Assembly (NCBI GenBank): GCA_905215805.1
Contig: CAJMRL010000003.1
Location: forward strand, 124,001-188,000
Direction: 5' to 3'
Length of the DNA stretch: 64,000 bases
From: an uncultured bacterium
GTDB lineage: Bacteria > Bacillota > Clostridia > UBA1381
Shown here piece after piece: positions 26,001-34,610 of this stretch (position 1 is its first letter; every line of letters begins with the position of its first letter). The notes beneath the pieces were generated by a model. The model was not told the origin of the DNA, ran no database searches, and worked only from the letters and a program-made list of their open reading frames with translations. The position numbers and the translations under genes are program-made.

Positions 26001-28244
26001 TTATACCCTTATATGCCGCTTCACAACAGCAGTCAGTTTTGTGGGCAATTGATTCAGGTCGGTAATATCCAAAAAGGAATCACCGTATATTCGCTCGATA
26101 TTTTCTTTGTCGTCCCCGATTGCGGCAGCGACAAAGATAATGCCTTTTCTTTGGTATTCATGTTTGATCCCACGCAGATCCTCTTCAGCTTCCGTGCCAT
26201 AATAGCCATTATCGGCAGGCTGCCCGTCAGATACAAGAATCAATATCTTGACTGCCTCAGGACGTTTTGACAGTTGTTCAGCAACAAAACGCAATGCAGC
26301 GCCGTCGCGGTTACTGCCTCTGGCTCCAATATCCATCATTCTATATTTGTCATCGTTGTCAAAGCCGTCAAACTCAGCATAAGAATACATCTCAACGCCT
26401 TTATATGACGTCGAATGCCCGTATACCATTACAGGGATTCCTAAACTCTGACAAAAGTCATAAAGGATGATAGCCGATGCCCTTGCGTATGTACAACGGT
26501 CACATGAATGCATAGATCCCGATTCATCAAGCAGCAATCCCACTGTAAGTTCCGGAATTTCATTCGGCAGAGAGTTTTTATAAAAGACTTTGCCGTCATT
26601 TCTGCATAATGCATGGGTGTCCAGTCTCCGTCCCATAAGCAAGCCGGTTTGTTTTCCACCGCGTCTGTGTTCTTGGAGTTGCTTTGTTAAGCTTCTCTGC
26701 AGCTGCCTTGAAATCGTCAGAAGCGGACCGGATATCTGCTGATATTGCTCAATTAGTTCTTCGTCCACACTGGCGATACGATTGATCTGGATGGACACAC
26801 CCGAATGAATATCACCATATGAAATGTTTTGAGCAACATCATTCAGTTCTCTGATGCGTTCGTTTTCCAGTTCTTCACATGCTGCTTTTTCAGCCATTTT
26901 ATCAAGTATCCGTTCAATGTCTGCCGCAGCTCCGTCATACTGTTCGCGTTCATAAGACTCGTTTCTCTCTACAGTACCGCCGGTCGGAACAGAAATATGT
27001 TCGCTTTGGCGATGCGGCATTCTTCCGGTTTCGTTTTCAGACACTCCCTGTTTTCCGGGGTTAGCAGATGCACCTGACGAAACTTGCTGTTCTCCAGACC
27101 CAGATGCGGAATTTCCATTTTCCGGCTCAGTCTGGGGATTTTCATTTTCAGGTTCCGATCCAGCTGTCTGTTCGGCGTCATCATGCGTTTTTTCACGCAT
27201 TTCAGCTGTGGCGGATGCTGATTCTTCCTCTGAAGAAGAATTAGTCACCGGTGCGGTGCTGCCTTCGCAGATTTCAGATGTGCCAGCCATGGAACCCAGA
27301 ATATTTTTCAATAGTTCTACAAGTTCCGTGTTTTCACCGGAAGTTGCTGCTTCATACTGACGCTGTTTGCACATTTCCGAAAAATCTTCTATATACCCCC
27401 AGCATCTGACTAATATGGTATTTACGATTTCTAATCGCTTTTTCCCTGAATGAGATAACAGTGCGCTGTCGATCTCATGGATCAAGCTAAACACAGTCTG
27501 AATACGTTCATCGCCCAAAGGCTCGTCTCCATATTTGATTTCTCCGTATTTTGCATACGACAGCATGATCTGAAGTATGCTTTCAAATATATGCATTCCT
27601 TCGCTTTCTTCCGATTCGATCAACTGCGTAACTGTCGGGACATCCTCGAAATTAGCTGCACGCAGCGTTTCAAGACCGTATCCGAGTGTACCGGGGAAAT
27701 TCAAGAGCATCTGGTTTTCAATGTAGCCGTCCTCCAGAACATTGCTGATGTAATGCGATATAAGCTGGATCATCTCTAAATTTCTCGGATCCGCTTTAAC
27801 GTATTCCCAAAAAGCCTTTTCGTTTTTCGCATCTTCCGGCTTCTTTAAATCTGGAGGCACTGGATACCAATGATACCGTGCCAGATAGTTATGATGAGTC
27901 TGACCAGCAAGGAAATCGGTGTAGAGAACATGTCCCAGTTCGTGTGCGAATAAACCGCACACAATCTGGTATCTGTTTTCACGTCCGCGCACTTTAGTCA
28001 CCAGTTTATTTCCGCAGTTAATGCGGATATACTGATTATCCGTTGATGCAACCTCTCCACTTCTTGCTTTCCAGTAAAGATTTACATGGATACGGCGGTT
28101 ATAGTTATACCGCCGTGTCTGTGCTGCAGCAATATCTTCAAAATGTCCCGCCAAAATACGAGACGAGAAGAATTGCCGGTCTGTGATTTTGCTGCGTTTT
28201 TCGTTTAAACGCTGCATTACTAATTTGTGATTCACCCTTGCCAT
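26001..28244 (-). CDS. CobT-like VWA protein with N-terminal HExxH metallopeptidase-like region
   Basis: The 747-aa protein has three parts. The N-terminal region carries FAHELGHVLYTDF (HExxH at residues 101-105) and, downstream, NVLEDGYIE, which could supply a third zinc ligand. The middle, about residues 330-440, is low-complexity and rich in Glu, Ser and Gly. The C-terminal VWA domain has the MIDAS motif DESGS near residue 572, ARGSNRDGAAL and LILVSDGQPADN. It resembles CobT-type partners of MoxR AAA+ ATPases. The adjacent upstream gene encodes such an ATPase, so the two probably act as a remodelling complex. The target is unknown. Confidence 0.82.
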   Translation of the reverse strand: MARVNHKLVMQRLNEKRSKITDRQFFSSRILAGHFEDIAAAQTRRYNYNRRIHVNLYWKARSGEVASTDNQYIRINCGNKLVTKVRGRENRYQIVCGLFAHELGHVLYTDFLAGQTHHNYLARYHWYPVPPDLKKPEDAKNEKAFWEYVKADPRNLEMIQLISHYISNVLEDGYIENQMLLNFPGTLGYGLETLRAANFEDVPTVTQLIESEESEGMHIFESILQIMLSYAKYGEIKYGDEPLGDERIQTVFSLIHEIDSALLSHSGKKRLEIVNTILVRCWGYIEDFSEMCKQRQYEAATSGENTELVELLKNILGSMAGTSEICEGSTAPVTNSSSEEESASATAEMREKTHDDAEQTAGSEPENENPQTEPENGNSASGSGEQQVSSGASANPGKQGVSENETGRMPHRQSEHISVPTGGTVERNESYEREQYDGAAADIERILDKMAEKAACEELENERIRELNDVAQNISYGDIHSGVSIQINRIASVDEELIEQYQQISGPLLTISRQLQRSLTKQLQEHRRGGKQTGLLMGRRLDTHALCRNDGKVFYKNSLPNEIPELTVGLLLDESGSMHSCDRCTYARASAIILYDFCQSLGIPVMVYGHSTSYKGVEMYSYAEFDGFDNDDKYRMMDIGARGSNRDGAALRFVAEQLSKRPEAVKILILVSDGQPADNGYYGTEAEEDLRGIKHEYQRKGIIFVAAAIGDDKENIERIYGDSFLDITDLNQLPTKLTAVVKRHIRV

Positions 28245-28272
28245 AATAGGGTAGACCTCCTTTCCGTTATTT

Positions 28273-30147
28273 TTATGCTGATGCCCTACGCCTGCTTGGA
28301 GGGAAGATAGGGTTTAGTATAGTCTGCACCAAAGCCTCTCGGTCAAGTGCATCACTGGTTGCCTTGCTTATAATTGTATATAGTGCAGACTGGTGTATAT
28401 CGCCAGTGATCTCACTGCTGATGACCCAGTCAGTCAAGCTTCTCATACCAACGTTTCCGTCTGAAATACTGTTTTTCCGGCAGTAATCAGCCATGTCGTT
28501 TACTACCTGAACCATCTGAGAAACCTGATACTCATCCGTAGCACCTGTAATGCTCATCACTCGTTGAACCATTACTTCCGGAGATGGCAGTTCGATATCC
28601 TTCACCAGGCTCATTCTGTCAAGCACCGATTGGTTCATACCTCGGCAGCCTTCATAGCTGATATTCGTTGTAATAACAACGACAGCATCTGGATGCCGGT
28701 TTATGATTTCACCGGTAGGCAAAGTAATGGAACCGGTTTGTTCCAAAAGCGAATTAAGTCCAACCAGAACACCGGGCTGCACAATGGTTGTGGGTTCCTG
28801 TATTTCTACTACATAGCCATTTTTTAATGCCTTGAGAAAATCAGTCTCCACATAGGTAAAGCTTTGCCCGTTGTTTTTTTGATCTGAGTCTGTCTTGGAA
28901 AGCGCCCTTACTTTTTCTGTTACCATGTCCAAAACAATACCCATACAATCCTGAGCAGTCGCTGCTGCGTTTTCCACGCCTGTCAGCGCATGAAACACAC
29001 CTGCTGGATCATAATCCATATCGTCCAAATCCGGTAAGTTCATAAGCTTGGATACATTAGCGTAATTGATTCCGCCCATAGCTTTCAGTTCTTCGCGCTC
29101 CAGATCCAGCTGCGCATTTCCTGTAGAAATATTCTCAGAGTCGGGGAAAATCTGACCGATAAAATCAAATATTTCTGTTCCGGCAGAGCAGGTATATTTC
29201 ATATACGGCAATCCGAGTCCGGCTGCAATCGCTTTTGCACCCATCGTTTTGCCGGTTCCTGCCGGACCACGCAAAAGGAAATTACGCATCTGCATTGGTT
29301 TGCCAGTAGTAATTTTTGCATGCTTGCATATATCCACGACCTCTTCCGGAATGATGTACCAGTCGGGAAGAGTAGGAACAAGTTGCTTTTCTATCGGTGA
29401 AAGTGTTCTTGCATGCAGCTCATATTTACCGACAAAATCAGAATGTTCTACAAAAGAGCTTGCTTTTTTTATCGTTGCGGGTCCAGTTTTTGCAAATATA
29501 GTGAATTCACCTGCAACAACATTGGTCGGCATAAAACTTCCGGAATCGATCTGTGCCTGTGAAACACGCATCAGATTGCCGGATCTGTCCACTTCAACCT
29601 TTACATATGCGCCACATTTCTCATCCTTAATACGGCGGTATGCGTTGTCGCACATATATGCCATACTCATTGTGGCGATGTCCATATCGGGATGCCCATT
29701 GATGAACTGGTCATAGTATTCGTCAAAGTAGTCTTTGAACTCCTGATCCTGAAGCAATACCGGAATAAGCGCCATCATTACAGCAGCGCCATCCCGTTCC
29801 GAGTTGTTCATGGTATATGTTTCAAGAACCTCGGTGTTTTTGTCATACACACTGGCTATTACTGAACCAGTGCTGCTGTCATATACAACAAGATGATAGG
29901 CATCAGGCCCCATGGACGACTTATATTCAGCGACTGTCCTATGATCTATCACGCCGACCGCGCCCTCTTTTGACCCGTTCATGCAGCAGCATACTGCCTG
30001 GACTGCCTTTATAACTGTAGTGCAAAGAGTAGCCTCTGTGCCGTCTCCATACTTGGATGACACTTTCACCTTTTTGTTTTTTAAAGTGTCAAATGGTTCC
30101 GGTAGGCTACGGCTGTAATTAAAAAGATTTTTTATGTATGTACTCAT
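28273..30147 (-). CDS. MoxR/CobS-type AAA+ ATPase with long N-terminal domain
   Basis: The 624-aa protein has an unassigned N-terminal domain of about 280 residues. The AAA+ module has Walker A LRGPAGTGKTMGA (GPAGTGKT at 294-301), a Walker B region VEIQEPTTI, sensor-1 VVVITTNISYEG and an arginine-finger region NQSVLDRMSLVKDIELPS. MoxR ATPases act as chaperones with VWA proteins, and the VWA partner is encoded directly downstream. Presence in a mobile element beside SSB suggests a role in element biology or defence, which is inferred. Confidence 0.83.
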   Translation of the reverse strand: MSTYIKNLFNYSRSLPEPFDTLKNKKVKVSSKYGDGTEATLCTTVIKAVQAVCCCMNGSKEGAVGVIDHRTVAEYKSSMGPDAYHLVVYDSSTGSVIASVYDKNTEVLETYTMNNSERDGAAVMMALIPVLLQDQEFKDYFDEYYDQFINGHPDMDIATMSMAYMCDNAYRRIKDEKCGAYVKVEVDRSGNLMRVSQAQIDSGSFMPTNVVAGEFTIFAKTGPATIKKASSFVEHSDFVGKYELHARTLSPIEKQLVPTLPDWYIIPEEVVDICKHAKITTGKPMQMRNFLLRGPAGTGKTMGAKAIAAGLGLPYMKYTCSAGTEIFDFIGQIFPDSENISTGNAQLDLEREELKAMGGINYANVSKLMNLPDLDDMDYDPAGVFHALTGVENAAATAQDCMGIVLDMVTEKVRALSKTDSDQKNNGQSFTYVETDFLKALKNGYVVEIQEPTTIVQPGVLVGLNSLLEQTGSITLPTGEIINRHPDAVVVITTNISYEGCRGMNQSVLDRMSLVKDIELPSPEVMVQRVMSITGATDEYQVSQMVQVVNDMADYCRKNSISDGNVGMRSLTDWVISSEITGDIHQSALYTIISKATSDALDREALVQTILNPIFPPSRRRASA

Positions 30148-30168
30148 CGTTCATTCCCTTTCTGCAGC

Positions 30169-30915
30169 TTACTGCAATAAATTGATTTTGATTCCTTCTG
30201 GGACTACTGTTACTTCTTCGATATCGGCTCGTTTTAATTCGCGGCAAATATCCGGCCAGCTTTCGGAAACCGGCAGTTCATCTGCTTGTAACAGCAATTC
30301 TGTGATCCCATGACCAATTGCTTCGTTACAACGCTCATTCAACTCAATGATATGTGCGTCAACCCATTCAAAAGCAATCAGTTCATAGTTCTCGTTCTGC
30401 TCTTCCGGGCTTATTTCAGCATCGGATTGTTCCGGTTTTTGCTCTGTTTCAGCTGCTTCATTTGATTGTGCAGTCTGGTATTCCACTCCAAGCACCTGTA
30501 GGTTACGGATGATCACTTGTGCTCTCCGGTATCCACCGGCCCTGTTGAGCAGTATAAAAACATTCTCGCCGTATTCAATCATCTGTTTGGCATTGGGTGC
30601 CTCCCAGATCCACCGTGCCTCAGGATATTCTGCTGTTACCAATTCGGTAATGCGTCTGAGTATAACACGGTAAGCAAGTTTTTTTACATCTTGCTCAGTA
30701 GGCATTTTTGCCGTTTCTATCTTCGATGGAACTGTCTTCACCGGTTCTTCTGTTTTTGAAGAATGACCAGGCAGTTTTATGATTGCAATGCATCCACCGA
30801 TGAGTATGAGCAGAAAAAGAGGCCAAAGCCCGCACATAACCGTCAAAACAGAAAGTATAACTAATACAATCAGCGTTTTGAAAACCATGCTTTTCTTTTG
30901 GTCCTTGTCACCCAT
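30169..30915 (-). CDS. membrane-anchored element protein, 248 aa
   Basis: Two adjacent hydrophobic segments near residues 11-50 (MVFKTLIVLVILSVLTVMC and LFLLILIGGCIAII) form a hairpin anchor. A soluble cytosolic domain follows with an acidic linker around residues 150-175. No known domain is recognised. It lies between the 121-aa gene and the AAA+ ATPase and may tether that complex to the membrane; this is speculative. Confidence 0.6.
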   Translation of the reverse strand: MGDKDQKKSMVFKTLIVLVILSVLTVMCGLWPLFLLILIGGCIAIIKLPGHSSKTEEPVKTVPSKIETAKMPTEQDVKKLAYRVILRRITELVTAEYPEARWIWEAPNAKQMIEYGENVFILLNRAGGYRRAQVIIRNLQVLGVEYQTAQSNEAAETEQKPEQSDAEISPEEQNENYELIAFEWVDAHIIELNERCNEAIGHGITELLLQADELPVSESWPDICRELKRADIEEVTVVPEGIKINLLQ

Positions 30916-30918
30916 TCG

Positions 30919-31284
30919 TCAAGCCTCTCCTTTCCGAATACGGCTCTGCGGGATATAGATATGAATAATATCCACGCTATTTCTTGTGACATATGCGGCT
31001 GCATGTGATCCGTTAAAATAACGATCCGAAAGTCCAGGGACACCTGCAATTGCACTGCCGAGGATTGTTTGACTCCGACCCGGATCTGCCAGAACAAGAC
31101 TTTTCCTAAATTCGTTTGGTTCATTGTAGATGCGGATTACATATTGTTTTTGTAAAGAAACAAATGCCATGATCGCCTTTATTTCTTCTTCGGTTATATA
31201 ACCTCCGCTTCTATTTTTCAGAACCGTCTTAAGTTTGGTGGTTCTTTCTTCATCTGAAAGAATAGAGAATGCCTCATTCACCAT
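30919..31284 (-). CDS. uncharacterised element protein, 121 aa
   Basis: This small soluble protein is not recognised (FSILSDEERTTKLKTVL, YNEPNEFRKSLVLADPG). TTAAGGAGGG precedes the ATG. It is the first gene behind an internal terminator that follows ssb, and it ends three bases before the membrane-anchored gene begins. Confidence 0.6.
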   Translation of the reverse strand: MVNEAFSILSDEERTTKLKTVLKNRSGGYITEEEIKAIMAFVSLQKQYVIRIYNEPNEFRKSLVLADPGRSQTILGSAIAGVPGLSDRYFNGSHAAAYVTRNSVDIIHIYIPQSRIRKGEA

Positions 31285-31305
31285 AAAAATCCCTCCTTAA
31301 AACGC

Positions 31306-31350
31306 AAAAAGGCGCACATAAAATCACGAAACCGTAATTTATGTGCGCCT
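31306..31350 (-). terminator. terminator behind ssb, inside operon 2
   Basis: AGGCGCACATAAA and TTTATGTGCGCCT make a 13-bp perfect stem with a 15-base loop. On the minus strand a run of T follows (31306-31310). Because the AAA+/VWA genes downstream show no promoter of their own, transcription must read through it or be antiterminated. Confidence 0.85.
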
Positions 31351-31380
31351 GATATCACGCCAGATTTGTTTTGTTGCCTG

Positions 31381-31875
31381 TCAGTTTTCATCAAAAAATG
31401 ATGCGCCTCCAAAAGGCTCAAATCCCGTGAAATTCTCGGGCATTTGTTGACTGCCAGACTGTGACTGTGCTGAGGAGGGAGCTGCAGCATTTTGCTGCTG
31501 ACTCTGTTCAGGATCTGTCTGGTTCTCTTTTGGTTTATTTCCACCGCCGGCAGCATACTCGATCTCATCCAGAATAATTACCATCATACTCTTGGTTTCA
31601 TTGGTATTCTGGTCTATCCAAGTATCCTCATCCAGCCTGCCAATCAAATTCACAAACGATCCTTCCTTGAGCTTCATCTTTTTGATCCGCTCGCAGACAG
31701 TACCGAATGCTTTGACTGTCATGTTTACCCAACGGGTATTGTTTTCGGCATGCGTATCATATACCTTTTTGCCGAAGCGAAACCTTACCGATTCTCCGGT
31801 TTCAGAGAACCTCAGAGCCGGTGCGCCGTCAAATCCTTTGGAGATAACGACGTCTGTTGCAAATACTTTTAACAT
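31381..31875 (-). CDS. ssb: single-stranded DNA-binding protein
   Basis: The 164-aa OB-fold protein starts MLKVFATDVVISKG and shows WVNMTVKAFGTVCERIKK, GSFVNLIGRL and a Gln/Asn/Ser-rich tail. ATG 31875 follows AAGAAAGGAG. The last residues (GGASFFDEN) differ from the canonical acidic DDDIPF-type tip that recruits host repair proteins, so this element SSB may have different partners. It is the first gene after leader 2. Confidence 0.85.
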   Translation of the reverse strand: MLKVFATDVVISKGFDGAPALRFSETGESVRFRFGKKVYDTHAENNTRWVNMTVKAFGTVCERIKKMKLKEGSFVNLIGRLDEDTWIDQNTNETKSMMVIILDEIEYAAGGGNKPKENQTDPEQSQQQNAAAPSSAQSQSGSQQMPENFTGFEPFGGASFFDEN

Positions 31876-31962
31876 AAGAAAAACTCCTTTCTTGCAGGGA
31901 TTGCCTGCTATAAAAAATATATTTATTTCAACCTGCTTTCGCAGATAGAAACCGATGAAAAT

Positions 31963-32087
31963 AAAAAAAGTGCCAACCGACGCAAAATGCATCAATTGAC
32001 ACTTTGTAAACTATGCTACTATGGATTCCTATCGGAAAACCGTGAAACTTATATATTTATTATAGCATATTTATTGAAAGCCGTCAA
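31963..32087 (-). promoter_or_regulatory. leader 2: promoter plus attenuator-like leader RNA, twin of leader 1
   Basis: The promoter is TTGACG (32082-32087), a 17-bp spacer and TATAAT (32059-32064). TATAAGTTTCACG follows, then a hairpin GGTTTTCC-GATA-GGAATCC. The leader ends with the terminator stem AGTGTCAA...TTGGCACT (31969-32003) with the inner loop GCATTTTGC and T7. The 5' hairpin differs in sequence from leader 1 but keeps its position, and the terminator stem is extended by a different set of pairs. Confidence 0.8.
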
Positions 32088-32101
32088 TCCATTCTAATAA
32101 C

Positions 32102-32263
32102 TTATCGGGAAATACTTTTTAAAATCTCCGTTTTTACAAAGTCAAGTGCGACCAATACCCTTACAGCATCAAACTGGAATGATCCATCTGTATTTTCATT
32201 ATTTTGAATCAAGTCCCTGATTTCATCAAGGATTCTGTATATTTTCTCTTTTTCTGTATTCAT
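32102..32263 (-). CDS. small protein, 53 aa
   Basis: A short gene begins at ATG 32263 behind GGAAGGAGTATGAAC and ends with TAA. The peptide starts MNTEKEKIYRILDEIRDLI and continues FDAVRVLVALDFVKTEIL. It is an amphipathic helical protein without a known family. It overlaps the end of the preceding membrane-protein gene by 38 bases and is the last gene before leader 2. Confidence 0.6.
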   Translation of the reverse strand: MNTEKEKIYRILDEIRDLIQNNENTDGSFQFDAVRVLVALDFVKTEILKSISR

Positions 32264-32711
32264 GTTCATACTCCTTCCGCACTTCTAATGCATAGTAGCT
32301 ATAGATAATATAACTTCCATCATCCTCGTATACAGGTGTTTTTTCCGATAAATACACAGTAACAGTATCTCCCTCTTTGATTGTTTGTACTCTTTTTTGT
32401 ATCGGCAGCTTTAGGTTTTTTCCGTCCACCATCAATATGATTGATTTGATCTTTTTACGGACGCGTTTTGTGAGAACCTCTACACAGGTCCCTTCCAGCA
32501 TGAGATATTTATTTTCAATACAATTATAAAATAGAAATATCCCATAAGCAAACAGCACAAATGATAGTAAGAAACAAGGCAGGCTAAAATATAGATTACG
32601 GTAATAAATCGACACAATGATAAACAGAAAAAACACCAATATTCCCATACCAAACCTAAGTATTATCTGCTTTTGCAGCGCTGCCGGAATCTTGTTAAAT
32701 TTATCTTTCAA
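32226..32711 (-). CDS. membrane protein, 161 aa
   Basis: Two hydrophobic segments (MGILVFFLFIIVSIYY and FLLSFVLFAYGIFLFY) form a hairpin near residues 21-65. A basic soluble domain follows (VEVLTKRVRKKIKSIIL, IKEGDTVTVYLSEKTPVYED) that looks like a small beta-rich fold, similar in layout to NfeD/OB-type membrane proteins. No firm family can be named. Confidence 0.6.
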   Translation of the reverse strand: MKDKFNKIPAALQKQIILRFGMGILVFFLFIIVSIYYRNLYFSLPCFLLSFVLFAYGIFLFYNCIENKYLMLEGTCVEVLTKRVRKKIKSIILMVDGKNLKLPIQKRVQTIKEGDTVTVYLSEKTPVYEDDGSYIIYSYYALEVRKEYEHEYRKRENIQNP

Positions 32712-32723
32712 AACTCGTACACC

Positions 32724-33287
32724 TCACACTACGACCACATACTTCTTTTTCAACAGATTTAGCAGTAAACCGACGACTCTATCTCGGCAAACGGCATATT
32801 CCATCTGATTTTCTAACACAGTATCCGTAATGGTGTTTGCGGTATAGATACGCTGTGTTAATGCTTGCCTGTTTCTTTTATATAACATACAAAATTTTGG
32901 CTGAACATTGTTTTCTTCTAAAAAAATAAGCTCTGCTGTACTTAAATGAATTCCGGCTTTTTTGATCCAGCGCATAAGTTTTCGCTCCGTTCTGGTCAGA
33001 GAAAATCTGCGCGGAAGAAACTCCGGAACACAAAAGATACATCTTGTTAAAACACGATATTCATCAACCGATGTTTCTGCCGTTTCATATTCAGCCAAAC
33101 CCATTTCAGTCAACTCCTGAAGAGCTTGTTCTTCGTCAGCCGTTTTTGTATGCCCAAAAGAAAACCGTCCGTTATTCCAGACCTCCGCCTGTATACCTGT
33201 CAGACAAAATTTCTGTTTGCCTCGGGATATGTGTAATTCCCATTCCGAAGTGTTTTTATATATCATTCCTTTTGATAAATAAACCAT
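32724..33287 (-). CDS. uncharacterised element protein, 187 aa
   Basis: ATG 33287 follows AAAGGAG. The soluble product contains WNNGRFSFGHTKTADEEQALQ and FSLTRTERKLMRWIKKAGI, and ends with a hydrophobic tail LLLNLLKKKYVVVV. I do not recognise a domain. It is cotranscribed with the zinc-ribbon and membrane proteins. Confidence 0.55.
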   Translation of the reverse strand: MVYLSKGMIYKNTSEWELHISRGKQKFCLTGIQAEVWNNGRFSFGHTKTADEEQALQELTEMGLAEYETAETSVDEYRVLTRCIFCVPEFLPRRFSLTRTERKLMRWIKKAGIHLSTAELIFLEENNVQPKFCMLYKRNRQALTQRIYTANTITDTVLENQMEYAVCRDRVVGLLLNLLKKKYVVVV

Positions 33288-33344
33288 CGTAAAAACTCCT
33301 TTCACTTAAATTACACGGTAAAAGTCGGTGTTTTACAACTCGCC

Positions 33345-33701
33345 TTATAAGAAATACATTAGAACAACACACAACCCGATTACCACAACTACACCCGCAA
33401 TGAGCAATACGATTTTCTTAATGACTGCTTTATCAAGGCCCTGTTTGACCGCGCTCGATGTGTCTGCGGGAATAATATCGTCATAATATCCATCGTAATC
33501 ACTATCGTCAACTTCCGGCTGTGTTTCTTTCACCGGCGTATGTTTTGCCTTGCTTTTTTTCACTTTCTTTCGTTTTTCGCGGTGTACAGGCTTTATTTTC
33601 GTCTGCTTCTTCGATAAATCGGAAAGATTACCGCCGCACTCTGAACAAAAAGAAACGGCACCGTTTGTTATTTCGGCGCCGCAGTAGGGACAATATTTCA
33701 T
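33345..33701 (-). CDS. zinc-ribbon membrane protein
   Basis: The 118-aa protein has an N-terminal double zinc ribbon (YCPYCGAEI, FCSECGGNL), a Lys-rich linker and a single C-terminal membrane segment (VLLIAGVVVVIGLCVVLMYF), a common tail-anchored layout. ATG 33701 follows AAGGAAGGTG. It is the first gene of the outermost element operon. Confidence 0.75.
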   Translation of the reverse strand: MKYCPYCGAEITNGAVSFCSECGGNLSDLSKKQTKIKPVHREKRKKVKKSKAKHTPVKETQPEVDDSDYDGYYDDIIPADTSSAVKQGLDKAVIKKIVLLIAGVVVVIGLCVVLMYFL

Positions 33702-33767
33702 TTTATATTCACCTTCCTTAAGATTTGCCAAACAGGCTTCATTTCAGGCCTATTTTCAGATGTTATT

Positions 33768-33796
33768 ATTATATCAGACTTTTATTTCTTTGTCAT
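33768..33796 (-). promoter_or_regulatory. promoter of the zinc-ribbon operon
   Basis: On the minus strand ATGACA (33791-33796), a 17-bp spacer and TATAAT (33768-33773) lie about 65 bases upstream of the ATG at 33701. Confidence 0.65.
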
Positions 33797-33861
33797 CGGC
33801 ATTTCCCTGCCTTTTTTGCGCCATTTTATTGCCGCGTAATATACGATTTTGAGTTGTTATG

Positions 33862-33890
33862 TTGACTTTATACTTCTATGGTAGTATAAT
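33862..33890 (+). promoter_or_regulatory. promoter of the DUF3990/HTH module
   Basis: TTGACT (33862-33867), a 17-bp spacer and TATAAT (33885-33890) precede the DUF3990 start by about 43 bases. It diverges from the zinc-ribbon operon promoter. Confidence 0.8.
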
Positions 33891-33932
33891 AATTATAGAA
33901 TGCTTTTGTGATTGTATGGAAGGGGTAAAGTC

Positions 33933-34610
33933 ATGGGTAAGAAAGCTCTTTATCATGGTTCCTCTAAGATTATAAGAACACCATTTTACGGGAAGGGCAA
34001 AAGATATAATGATTACGGACGCGGCTTTTATTGCACCGAGCATGTGGAACTTGCCAAAGAGTGGGCGTGTACAGGAAATACAATTGGTTATGTAAATCAA
34101 TATGAGATAGAGACTGACGGGCTGAACGTATTGAATCTGTTTTCAGCTGAATATACAATTCTGCACTGGCTTGCGCTTTTAAGCGAACATCGAAGGATGC
34201 GTATATCTACATCGGTCATGCAGCGCGGTATCGCGTGGCTGCATGATAATTTTAAGATTGATGTAAACGGATATGACGCAATCATCGGCTATTGTGCCGA
34301 CGATTCCTACTTTTCCTTCGCAAGAGCTTTTTTGCGTAATGATATCTCATTACCACAGCTGACATATGCCATGGGACTGGGAAAGCTTAGAGAACAGTTT
34401 GTTTTAAAGAGCGAAAAAGCATTCGGTTCGATCTATTTTGTTTCTTATGAGGCTGTGGATCACGCCGAATACTACGCAAGAAGGAAAGCCCGTGACGATC
34501 AGGTAAGAACCGCTTTTCAAGAAAAATTGGACAGTGATAAGTTAGAGGGGCTATACATACAGGACATCATTCGTGAGGAGGTGCGCCCCAATGATCCACG
34601 CTTACAATAA
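33933..34610 (+). CDS. DUF3990 protein, predicted ADP-ribosyltransferase-like toxin
   Basis: The 225-aa protein starts MGKKALYHGSSKIIRTP and has NDYGRGFYCTE with a following AKEWAC helix. These two blocks correspond to the H and Y parts of the NAD-binding core in ADP-ribosyltransferase-like folds, to which DUF3990 is assigned to my knowledge. ATG 33933 follows GGAAGGGG. The downstream gene overlaps by 20 bases and encodes an HTH protein, the arrangement of a toxin-antitoxin pair. Activity is untested. Confidence 0.7.
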   Translation: MGKKALYHGSSKIIRTPFYGKGKRYNDYGRGFYCTEHVELAKEWACTGNTIGYVNQYEIETDGLNVLNLFSAEYTILHWLALLSEHRRMRISTSVMQRGIAWLHDNFKIDVNGYDAIIGYCADDSYFSFARAFLRNDISLPQLTYAMGLGKLREQFVLKSEKAFGSIYFVSYEAVDHAEYYARRKARDDQVRTAFQEKLDSDKLEGLYIQDIIREEVRPNDPRLQ

